Positions 43,801 through 55,800 of a DNA stretch of 64,000 bases are shown here, in pieces. The notes beneath the pieces are model-generated. The model searched no databases. It had not been told where the DNA came from and saw only the letters and a program-made list of their open reading frames with translations. The stretch covers positions 12,003,618 through 12,067,617 of the forward strand of contig OX438759.1 of NCBI GenBank assembly GCA_949316235.1, written 5' to 3'. Within the stretch, counting starts at the first letter, position 1, and each line of letters starts with the position of its first letter. Source of the DNA: Oegoconia quadripuncta (lineage: Eukaryota; Arthropoda; Insecta; Lepidoptera; Autostichidae). Made by a program: the position numbers and the translations under genes.

Positions 43801-46800
43801 TGTAAGTCTGTTTTGTCTGTAGGCTAGATTTGTTTCTCGGATGTGACCTACCGGATTTGACTTTTGTTAGCTAACGTTTTCTCTTTTTGGACGTATAGTG
43901 AAACTTTTGTTTCCACATATGTATTGGAACCTTTGTGTCCATACAGTATATCCTCTGGAGTTCTCTTGGATGAACTTTATTTTTGATACTCCTGTTCTGT
44001 GTTCGGAAAATCGGTGGAGTGGAGCCGGTCTCAGACAGCGAGCACCTAGTTGGAAATTCACATGGAGTTGAATTCTTCCACTTGTTATTCCCCTGGATTG
44101 TGTTCGGAAAGCCGGTAGTGATGAGCCGACCACATATCCAGTTGGATTTTGTTTTTGAATAGATTCTCGTATGTAGAATTCTATCAATCTTATTACGCTA
44201 CGTGTTCGAAAAGTTGATGGTGTAGTGTCGACCACGTTAGTCGTAACCTTTTATTGTTTTAGTTTGGTGTTCTTGAAATCCATTCTTGGAGTGTTCGTTA
44301 GACCCAAAATCTTTAAAAGATTCAATTTGACCACCTCAGAGTCAAAGCTTTAAATGCTTTAACTTTAAGTTTGTAAGCTTCTTGCTTTGCACTTCGTTGT
44401 TTCGAGTTATCAAATGATATTGCTCTAACTCCGAACTTTCTTCTATTAAACATTTGATAGTTTTCACTTTATTTAGATTTGCTTCCAGATTTGGATCACG
44501 ATCGTTGTGATAGTGTTATTAGTGAGTTGAGTCGAGTTCAGAAACTTATTTAATCTGAATCTCCTACTTTAACTTTAAACTTTACATGGTTTCAACTTAA
44601 TGTCTTGGACTCATTGTTTTTTTTTGTAAATCTTTTGCTTTTGGATTCTACATTCTGTTTTTGTCCTTTTGCTGTTATCTTTCGATTCTATGTTTTCTCT
44701 TTGTGGTTTTGTGATACGTTTTGGAAGAAAGAGCTTCACTTTTTTTTTATTTTTTTTTGTTTAACCAGGGATGAAATGTAACGTATTATTGGCGTTACAT
44801 GGTGTTTCATACTAAACTTGGCTGTTTGATTAATAATTTAGCAGTTTTCGCTACGTTCTTCGATAATTCAGTGGGCTGCATTAGTTTGAGTTCCTTTGCC
44901 GTGCGTGCTCCACGCCAAATTAAAGAAAAAAAAAAATAGTTCAATCATTCCATCCCATTCCAGTGGACAGACACTTTCCTACTCGGAGGGCTGGCGGCGA
45001 CATGTCAGTTCCTCTAGAAACTTTAATTTTTTCATAATTTTTTTTCTTAAAAAGCGGAAATCACCCCGCTAAGTGTGAAAGAATGTTGGGCTTGTGCCGC
45101 TACCCTATTTTGACGATGAAATTAGGACGCCGTGAGGAGATCCTTTTGGATTAGAACCGGTCGTCGGCATGATTAGCGGAAATTAAATATATAAAAGAAA
45201 CCAGCCTGATCTGGTTTCTTTCTTTTTCTTTTTTTCTCTTTTAATTTATAAACCATATTTACCTCTCGGTAAAGGAAAAAGCCCCTTACCATGATTCCCA
45301 TTTCATTTAAAATCTTTATTTGAACAACTCCCCGCCTTCTGGAGAGGAGACCTCGTATGCGATTCCATCCCGGAAGAGTCACCGCGGGATTGCGAGGATG
45401 TTAATTAGAGAACTTTAAGTATTTATTAAGATAATGTTAAGTAATAACACCTAGTGCGTTTAGAACTTGGCATTCTCTCTGATTCTTTCAAATTCAAGTA
45501 ATTCTTTCTAATTCTTTTCATTCTTTCGAGTAATTCTTTAAAGGCATTCTTTAATAAATTCATTCTTTCATAGATTCTATCTAGTTAAGTTAATATAAAT
45601 TATAGTTACAGGATTTGATGTAATTATTGGATAAAATTTCAACTCTTGAGTAGCCTTGTACTCATATAATTTACTGGTTTATTTCTAAGAAATTTCTTGT
45701 AAGCCTAAATTTATAACTTTAGTCTCCGTACTTGGAATCGAGAGATACATTAAAATGTGAAAACTTTAATTTAAATTTTATTTGGTCTATTAACCCTTTT
45801 ATATTTGTTATACTAGCTTATGTCTAGTGGGCTAATATTGCCCAGGCGCCCGAATATGTAAGTATTAATTATACTTAGTTGTTTTGTCCCTTTTTTTTAC
45901 ATTATTGATTCAGACACCCGAGTCTGGACCGATATTGGCCCCTTTGTAACGGTTAAAGTAATTTAAATTTTGTAGTCCATTAACACCCAAAATCCCATTA
46001 ATTCCCGGTGCAAATTACTTAAATAATCTACATTTTGGTACTTCTGCCAATACTGTAAGATTTTCTTTTGGGAGGTTACAAAATTTGTAACCTAGCAAAA
46101 AAATTAGTGTACCTTCTACAAATGAAGTTTAATAATAAAATTTGTAATTTTTATTGTTACTAATTGGCGCTCTTATATTGAAAACTTTTACTTAAATTTA
46201 ATTAAATTTAATTAATTGTAACAATTAAATAATCGTTACAAGTACAATAAAGAATTTTTCTTCTTCTTCTTCATTATGCTGTGTCAGATCAATTTCATAG
46301 CCTGATACACAAATCTATACTATTCACTTTTTCCTTTTATATTGTTGTCTATTGTAATTTGTTGCCATATTTTTGTATTCATACCTAAGAATAATGTATA
46401 ATGATGATAGGTTTGCGTGGAAGAGATCGCTGCTAGCGATAAGGCCGCCTAATTTGTAGTTTCTATAAGATATTTAAATGTACCTTCCTTATTTAAACAA
46501 TAAAGTGATTTGCTTTGAATAATAATTAATATAGGAAAAACGACTCACCGACAATTACCACTTTGATTTTGGTTCTATCTATGCAAACAAATAGTAATTA
46601 CCATGAAGCACTCACACTCTTATAGACAAAGCTGCAAGCGATTGGTCGCGCGCGACAAAGTCGGCCGGCGACTCGTGTTGGAGTTTACTAGCATGTGCAT
46701 AGTCCATATTGCCCCGCCCACCATGGGTACTATTCCGTGGATCCATTTTTTGGCCTTAGTTACACCTCTATACAATTATTATTCATAGATTTATATCCAT

Positions 46801-49800
46801 ACTAATTAAACTTTTTTATTCTACAAAAGAAATACAGGGTGAATAAGAATTCGTGTAATCCCCATTAAGTGCCGACGCCACTCTTATTTATAAACTACTT
46901 TCTCCAAGGACCTACAGTCGAATTCAATCAAAAAATTTTGGATCACCAGTTAACAGGAATTACACGACCCTGTGGAATATCTACATATAAGATAAAACAA
47001 AACATTTGTTTCGACAATTAAAAAGGAAAAAATGGCAAACAACCTGGGTATTGCTGATCTGTAGTTCTCTTACCACCAAGCCTTATCATCTAAATAAGTA
47101 GATCTAAGAAGATTCATATTAGTTTATAGACTATTTAAATAGGTAAATAATTTGCGTTATTAAAAATTGTTGAATACATTTTAGGAGAGTGCCAAAACTG
47201 GTGTGAGTAAAGAGAAGTTAAAGCGAGAAATCCAAGAGTATTTGGAGGAGATGGGGTTTGACAGGAAGCTATATGTCATCCGGTGGATGGGAGTGCTGTT
47301 CCTCAAGATATCTGTCATGATGAAAATCGGAATATTTGTCAATGAGGCTGCTATTTTCAAGGTAACCACTAAAGCCAAGTTTTCATATTCCATGGTTATT
47401 ACTTCCACAAATAAATGAGAATTGTGTTCATTCGGCTTGTTTGAACAACCATCATAGAAGATGGAAGCAAATAACAAAAGGTGTGCTGTAATGGCTATTG
47501 CTCACCATAATACGTATTAGCAGCAGCCATATCACTTAAAACATTTTAGGTTTGTTCACAAAATTTGGTACCATGTAAGAGCCCTAAAAGTAAGTTATGG
47601 TATATCGATCTACTTATTCTTACTTCTACGGAGCTTACCATACCAAATACAGAGATTGAACGCAAGCAAGCTAAACAGCAAACTACTAGCAAACGACGGA
47701 AGAGCAGTGGCGCTGGTTTTCAACTGAAGCTGGTTTGGACAGACTTATGGCTTAAACTAAGTTACTTACAAATCCTTTGTTAACCTCAATCAATTATGAA
47801 CAAAGTTTTATTACTACTGAATAATGTTTGAATTACGTAGTAGAGAACCCTGTTTCCAAAACTAGAGGGCCCTGTATTTATAACATAAGCTAAATGATTA
47901 AACAAGACTATCCATTACTATCGTTGTGGAGATCTGAAATAGGGGTCGCTTGCAATCGAACTCGCGCCGAACTGTACTCGCTATTAAAAGCCCCCATGTG
48001 CTCGGGCTTATGTATTACGAGCATCTATCAGGTCCCGTAGCATGACCTTGTTTATAGCGCGCAACGTAAGGAGTGAGAGTGGGATAGTTGTGTATTTCGT
48101 CCAAGAGAATGAGCAAGACAAATACATAAACATTTATCGCGCCTGTCATGCTACGGGTGCGCAACGAAACCAACGACGAATCGTTTAGTCGCCGACTGAA
48201 AGGAGTTGGTGAACATGACATTTTAATTCAATATTTGTGAAAATAATTAATTCATTTTGACTTAATTTGACGTAATTTTAATCAAATGGATATGATTCAA
48301 AAGTTTCATGACACTTCTCGGGTGTTATTCTTTTTATTAATTTTATTTTTAAGTTTAGGTACCTTTATTTTATAATCCATGAACTTAGTATAATGTATAG
48401 ATAGATATAATAAATGATACGACATTGTAAGAGATTAAATAAAACTAAATCTAGAAATAATATAAAATATTAAGTATATATTGAAAATTTAGAAAACCCC
48501 CGAAAGCATATTTTCCAAATACACCTAACAACTGTGTGTAAAGCTAAATATCTTCGAAAGAGTTTAACCGAATTTCATAAAACAAACCTGTCCCCTCATT
48601 TAATCATTAATATGAAAGAAACCGTAATTAAATCGGACCACGCATTACTCTGTTGTAGCTAAAAGCGACAATGGGTAAGAACCCGGTGCTGTTCCTGCCC
48701 ACCCACCGCAGCTACGCCGACTTCTGCCTCATGACGTATCTCTGCTATCACTACGGCATTGAGTTTCCGGCGGTGGCCGCTGGCATGGGTACGTATTTTA
48801 AACATCAGAGCCATACATCATTTGTTGTATTGGTATAAAATTTAAAATAATTCAAAAAATTTGAGGTGCCTAAATTATAAAAATTCGAGTAACATATGAA
48901 ATCATCATCACAAGTCTGACTGAAGAATGAGCAATAAAATCAAGGATTGTTAATTTTAAACAAATCGAAAAATAATTAGACTTAATATATCTATCTAAAT
49001 AGTCAAAGTTTTATAATACTCCTTTATTATAATAAACTTTAACTTTAATATAATAATAAATAATGATATATGTTTCATTTTATGGTAGCTTTATTTATTT
49101 ATTTTATTTATTTATTTTATTTATTCAAGTACATATTTTGAAGGTCTACCAGACGGAACCTTATAAAGCGTATACAGTTTATTGTCCCCAATGATATAAT
49201 AAAGTAGATAGATAAACGTTTATTTGTTTCTCCAGTCACACACATACATCAAACACCTCATGCAGTAGTATTGCGCTTCTTTCTCGATTCAGAGATTAGT
49301 TTGCGAAATATTAAGCTTTAAACTGCAAATTTTTGTTAAAGATTTGAAATTAAGTCTTCCGTATATATTCCGTCACTTGTGCCAAAAGACCTCCCTTCGG
49401 CGAAACTTCAAGATTGTAGGTCACCGGGAAGTGCCCTATAGGTTTAGTTGATCTGTTAGTGAGTGGCACTTTTAGTTTGAAGATATGCTTCGAGAGGTCG
49501 TATTTTTTTTATTGCGTTATCCTAGAAACTTGAACTTTTTACAGCAGTTTGAGGCCCGAGACCTTGGTATGATATTAATTCCAACTTTTCCGAGAAAAAA
49601 CGACTTCAAAGGTTGTCAATGTAGATATTTTATACATGGAACCCTCGGGGCACGACACCTCTTCGTACTTGACCGTCTTTTTTAAAATATACGCCCTGTA
49701 TCCGAGGATTATCGTTAATTGTACCAGATGATGAAAATGAGCACCAATTCTGAAATCCCGTCGCGTTGATGAGGTGACACAGGCTCGTTAGGTTAGTTGT

Positions 49801-52800
49801 TCAAGTTGAGTTCTCTTGTCATTTAAAATGATTATGTTTTATAAAACTGATAGTGATATTTCATTTAAATATAATATTTTTTTTCTATTATTAGTATTAG
49901 TAAATGTCCGCCTATTCGGGCGATATTTCTACTATTATACTGTTGAATGTTATTGTGATGTGTGGTTTCTCTGCGCAAAAAAATTTAGATTCACCCCGTC
50001 TCTTCTCGTGGGTGTCGTAAAGGCGACTAAAAGATTCTACCAAAAAACATCTATAGATTTGCATTTCTGTCACATGTGCATTTCTAAGGCGAACCGAATA
50101 TTGTAAGGTGACCGTGGATGTTATTTGGATCACCCAAACACTAATATCTGGGATATCTCTGACCACCCCACTTAGGATAAAGGTCGTGATGTTATATGTG
50201 TATTTATAATAAATATATATTTCGCACATGCCATCTAGTTCCACACTAAGCACCTATGCTTGTACTATGGATACCAGATATTTGATAAACTAAACGAATA
50301 TTTTTTTTAATAAATACATATCGTCAGTGGAACGACAAAATCGCTAAAGCGACGTTTTTGTCGAAAATGAGTTATATACGTATATCATTGGATTTGGACG
50401 GAATAAACCCTCTTGTTTAGGTTTCAACCATAAGAGGTTCAATTTTGTTTTGAATTAAGAATTTTATGAAAAAAGCTGATTATTTTATCTCCGTGTTTTT
50501 ATTTAATAAGTAGTATGAGAATTTTTATTAAAATTATCCCCGCTTCTATCGAAGTCAATAAGGACTTCGTCAATAAGGTCTCCGTGTTTTTATTTAATAA
50601 GTAGTATGAGAATTTTTATTTAAATTATCCCCGCTTCTATCGAAGTCAATAAGGACTTCGTCAATAAGGTCTCCGTGTTTTTATTTAATAAGTAGTATGA
50701 GAATTTTTATTGCAAAACTATTAAAACTTAAACAAAATGAGACCATTAAGTCTTTTAATTAATTAGATAGCATGCAGTAGCATCAATTATAAACCGAAGT
50801 CGTTGTAATTTATATATCCTATAAATACCTTTAAATCATTTTACAGTTCATGTTTTACCTATTATTGTTTCTTTAGTTATTATGACTTACTAGTATCATA
50901 ATTTGGTATATTTGTTACTGATTTTGCAATCCAAACATTTAACGCCAACTTCTGTGTTAACAATTTTAATTTACTATTATTTTTTTAATTAAGTCAATTT
51001 TGCCCGATCGAAAATTATATAAGAGTTAACGAACGTTCACTGAAGCGCCTCTTATTTTCTAAACTAAGAACATTAGGGACACCAAAACATGGATAATCAA
51101 GAAAACTTAACTTCACTTAACATCAGGTGTGATTGAGGTCAAGTACGAACCCGTCGTGCATAAAAAAAAAAAAAAAAAACAAATAAATAAACGAACCCAT
51201 GTTTTTTCTTTTTTTTTTTAAATAATTTACCATAGAAAACAGGTGGTATATTTTTTTAGAAAAAAAAAACTTCAAAAATCATTCCTGTAAAGTTGTATAC
51301 ATGGTGCTTTAGTGATTTTGCCTTTCCACTGACGATATATAAATGAAAAACATCCCTCGGGTACAAATGTCCGTATTCATCTTACAAACTTATGCCCTCG
51401 ACGAGATTCGAACTCGCGACCTTTTAGTAACCTTTCTAACCACTGCACCAAACATATGTATGTTGAGTGTTATTTCATTGATCTTCAATAAGGTGACAGT
51501 GCTTTACGGAAGATGTTGCTTCCTTGTAGGAAAAACCAGTGTGCAGTCACACACTAGAAAATATAAAGGAACATTGAAAATTTAGGAAACCTCCCGAGAG
51601 AACACTGGTTCTCTCGGGAGGAGTACAGTTACATGAAGCAACTATGTTAACAGCTAAACATCCTCCAAGCGACTTAACTGAACCGTCATACAAGGCTAAG
51701 AACCATATCGAATTTTCGAAAACAAAAACCGTTTTGAAATCGGTTCTGTCATTTTAGCGCTACAATGCCACAGACATAGTCTTCACACTCGTCAAAAAAC
51801 ATGATTATAAATGTTACATGACGTTAACTTGTATTTCTGGGTGTTCAATTATCCAAAATAGCGTAAAAAAATTATTTACATAGTAATATAATATGTATGA
51901 AAAACAGACTTTACAAAACTACTAAAATTAGTCAAAATTAAATGTGCCCTTGCGCAATATGATTCATGCTTGCATATTTATACTTAAGCACTTACTGTAA
52001 GCTTATTTATATTTCAATTAACGTCCTTACGAGACATGTCATAATAGCCCAAGTCATCATCATAACCATCACGTTAACGAATCCATATAATACAATCTGA
52101 TTTATGTATATAATAATGAGTGCTGGGTTTAATTTCTACTAAAAGAAGGAACATTACCCTCCCATTAACAAACTGCCGACAAACAACATCCTAAGCGACA
52201 TTTGTGGAGAGACATGTGTCCCGGGAGGCATCGGTCGACATCGTCCTAGGTCGCTCGATGTCTTGCCTCCGTTCACACCTGGGGGTTGTCTCTAACGAAA
52301 ATAGCTTCGTACGGGAGTAACTTCGGACTTTTTCTTTTGTAGTTTGGTGTGTCAATTATAAACCAATCGTCATTTTACTTTTGTTGTATATAGTTGGACA
52401 TCACAAGTTAGTACGGGACGCAAGGAACGTCTGAAGTTATGCAAATAAAGGATCCGATGTCGTGCTTGCTTGCGGAGCAAAAAGAAAAAATGGACGCGAA
52501 TTACTGTTACTTATTGCTATTTGTGCAAAAAAAATATGAAAATATTTGCTCGTGTTGACGCGACAGAAGAAAAAACCGGTAATAAAATCCTAAACACCGC
52601 GGCGCTGTTTCCGACTCCGACGTCCAATCTAACTATCGGATCGGACATGTATTGAATCTTCAAACAAAATAATAGCTCCAACTCTTTCCGATAGTAGGAT
52701 CATCTATCGGATCCGAATATCTGATGGAAATATCAGACTTATATTCCCAGCTTTAGAGCATGAATAATGAATTTCAGATTTCTACTCAATGGCGGTGGTG

Positions 52801-55800
52801 GGTCGTCGTATGCGCGAGACATGCGCGTTCTACATCCGCCGTACTCTGGCCGGCGCGCCGCTGTACGCCGCCACGCTGCGCCAGTACGTGCGTACTGTGG
52901 TGGCGCGGCATTGCGCACCGATCGAGTTCTTCCTGGAGGGCACGAGGAGTAGGAGTAATAAGAGCATGTCACCGAAGTATGGTGAGTTCAGAAGAGACGT
53001 TTTTTGATGATGGAGCCAACCTATTGGACTATGGTACGCTGCTGAAAGGAAAGGTTAATATTTTAGCAGTCTATTTATTTATGTTAAACGGGTTGGTACT
53101 TGACTTCAGTCACACCTGATGTTAAGTGAAGATGAGTTCGAAGGTGGAGGCGTACTGACTCGGAAACCCGAAATTTGGATATAGATGTTCCATATAGTAG
53201 CGATCGAACTACTGGACTGTTTTGATTAATGGGTGGGTGATGTATCAGTGAATTCCTTATGATGTCAGGAGTATTATAGACTATAAAAACAATAAGATAT
53301 GTTGATTCGAAAGTAAAGTTAATCATGGTCAGTAGTTGTTATGATTGAGTATAACTTAATTCTCTGGTGATGTATCAATTTATATATACTAGATAGTGTG
53401 AACGGCCGACTCTAATATTATTATTTATACCTAGGGAATGTAACTTTATATGACTGGTCAGTGACAAACTCATAGGGTAATTCATATTTCCACAATTACC
53501 AAACAATGCAATTTACATTCAATAAGTTTATATTTTACTAAAATTATGATTTATATTATGTACGGCGAGTATCGGGCGTTGGGTGAGGGGTCAGGGGTCC
53601 TACTTTCTAAAGAAAATGGCTTCGGACGGCCGTAACTTCGGAATTTTTCTTTTGCAGTTTGCTGTGTCAGTTATAAACCAATCGTCATTATTTAATTTTT
53701 GTTGTGTATAATTGGACATCACAAGTTAGAACGGGACGCAAGGAATGTGTTAAGTTATACAAATAAAGTATTCTTAGCAAAAGAAAAAGTCCGAAGTTAC
53801 AGCCGTTCGATGCTATTTTCGTTAGAGAGTAGGACCCCTGACCCCTCACCCCACGCCCGATACTCGCCGTACATAATATAAATCATAATTTGAATAACCC
53901 CCAGGCACGGTACAAGTAGACTCTATTCCGGACTCTTCCGTTTATGTGGATAACAATAATAGTTCTTTTCCTCTTGACATATTCATTTAGAAGCATTGGA
54001 AATGTTAGCTGCGGAGATTTTTAAAGTAATGATTTTATCCTGTGCCGTGCGGTTACGACACGTAAAAATAATAATACGTAACCCATTTCTTCCTATGCTT
54101 GTCGTAAAAGGCGACTAAAAAGGGACTTCCCATCGAAAAATACGTTTTATATGGCGAGGGGCTCACCCCCTGCCATTGTATTTCGAGAATACTCTCGCAA
54201 GGTGAACGGTATGTTGTTTCAAGTATTAAAATTTTAATGTTTGAAACATCCAAACGCTTATTTGGGGGTATCTCTGACCACCCAATTTGGGATAAAGATC
54301 GTGAAGTTATGTATGATTATATCCTCTTTGATATTTTTCTCAGCAAATACAAAACATATTAAAGTAGGCTAAAGGACTCCACTGTTATTATTCACTTGGT
54401 TCATCATGTTTTTGACTTAGTTTTCCCTATTGTTTTACATGGTTGGTTAACTTTCAAAACAGAAAATCATGGCTCAAAATAACCTTTCTGAAAACAGAGA
54501 TTTTCATTTTACAGACAAGCTGGACTAAGTTTTCTATATATGGCGTAGGAAGATGGTTAAATTGGGCATTCAATTGAATACCTAGGTGGATTGTAATGTT
54601 TGGCGGACTTTTCCGATTTTCCTGAAAACTGTGCTGCTCAGAGCAGGATACTTGGGTTCCATTGCATACTACCGACATGCCACGTCGTGGGTATACCCTT
54701 TGGGCAGCGCAGCGTTTGCCTTGGTATGGACATGTCATGAGGACAGATGAAACGCATGTTACTAACAGAATGATGAATATGGATGTTGATGGTTGGAAAA
54801 GGAACACCACGGAAAAGATGAATAGATTGTGTGAGGGATATGAACGAAAAGGCCGTGAATGATGAGGTAACGGCTGATAGAGGTAATTGGAAGAAAAAGA
54901 CTAACTGCGCTGACCTCAAATAAATTAGGTCTGGAGCAAGAAGATGATGGGTAATTTAACCATCTGCTTGTGTTTTATGAAATTAATGATGTAGCATACG
55001 ACGACCTTATGCCATAGGCTAGCTCGGGCGGGTCATTATGTTATGGCTCAAATACGGAGCGTGCTCTGCTTTGAGCGAATCCGCGCTGACGCATGCGAAC
55101 GGACGCCCCGATTCTGCATAGTTTCACGAGTGAAATCTCTGCTTAGTATCACCACTTCCAAAGCAGTGTTTGTTTATAAAGCGACACAATGCGCGTTTGC
55201 GAAGCGACCTACGTAAATTCTATGCGCATTATCTCCCTTGTTATGACCTGATGTATGAGTATTTACTGACTTTCAGTTAAAAGAATTTCTTACCACAACA
55301 ATATTTTGGACACTTTCAGTAGGAAATTACATATCGATCAACATTTGTAAATCCATGACTTGAGACTAAACATTGGTATTCATCTCACACATTCAATTCG
55401 CAATCGTTGGTTTTGGAGGCAGGGTCACTTCCAGTTTTTTTATATGCACTACGGTTTAGCACTTGACCACAATCACACCTGATGTTAAGTGAAGATGAGG
55501 CCGAAGGTGGAAGCGTACCGAACCGGAAACCTTATTGAGGTCTTATTTGAGGGACTAGCTATCTTATTTCTGACAACCGGAACACAACAATGCTATTAAT
55601 ATAGCTGTTTCGCGGCAAATTTACATGAGATGGTGGTAGCTAGCCAGGCGGACATTTAACCGAGTACTAAACATGTACCCCGCTGGGGATCGAACCTACG
55701 ACCTCCGATTCGTAAACCCTATTTTGCTTACATTGAGCCGCGGAGGCGGTGAACATTTAGAACAATCTGCCAATAAGTAAGCTATTGGTTATCCTAGGCC

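Larger units (their letters stand above)
38779..46240 (+). mobile_element. Ty3/gypsy LTR retrotransposon with internal deletion, in GNPAT intron 1
   Basis: Complete two-LTR insertion of 7462 bp. LTRs are 38779-40243 and 44777-46240, both starting TGTAAC and ending GTTACA, flanked by the same 4-bp target duplication AGTA (38775-38778 and 46241-46244). By eye the LTRs differ only by one A in a poly-A run. The inside holds a gag ORF and a pol ORF that are spliced together by a deletion near 41208, so that the end of gag, the protease and the first half of reverse transcriptase are missing. Order RT-RNase H-integrase marks it as Ty3/gypsy. No env-like ORF is visible after pol. Confidence 0.95.

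Noticed and set aside
43867..44235. 122-codon minus ORF after pol, considered as an env-like gene
   Set aside because: Wrong strand, no signal or membrane segment, and it overlaps the triplicated motif.
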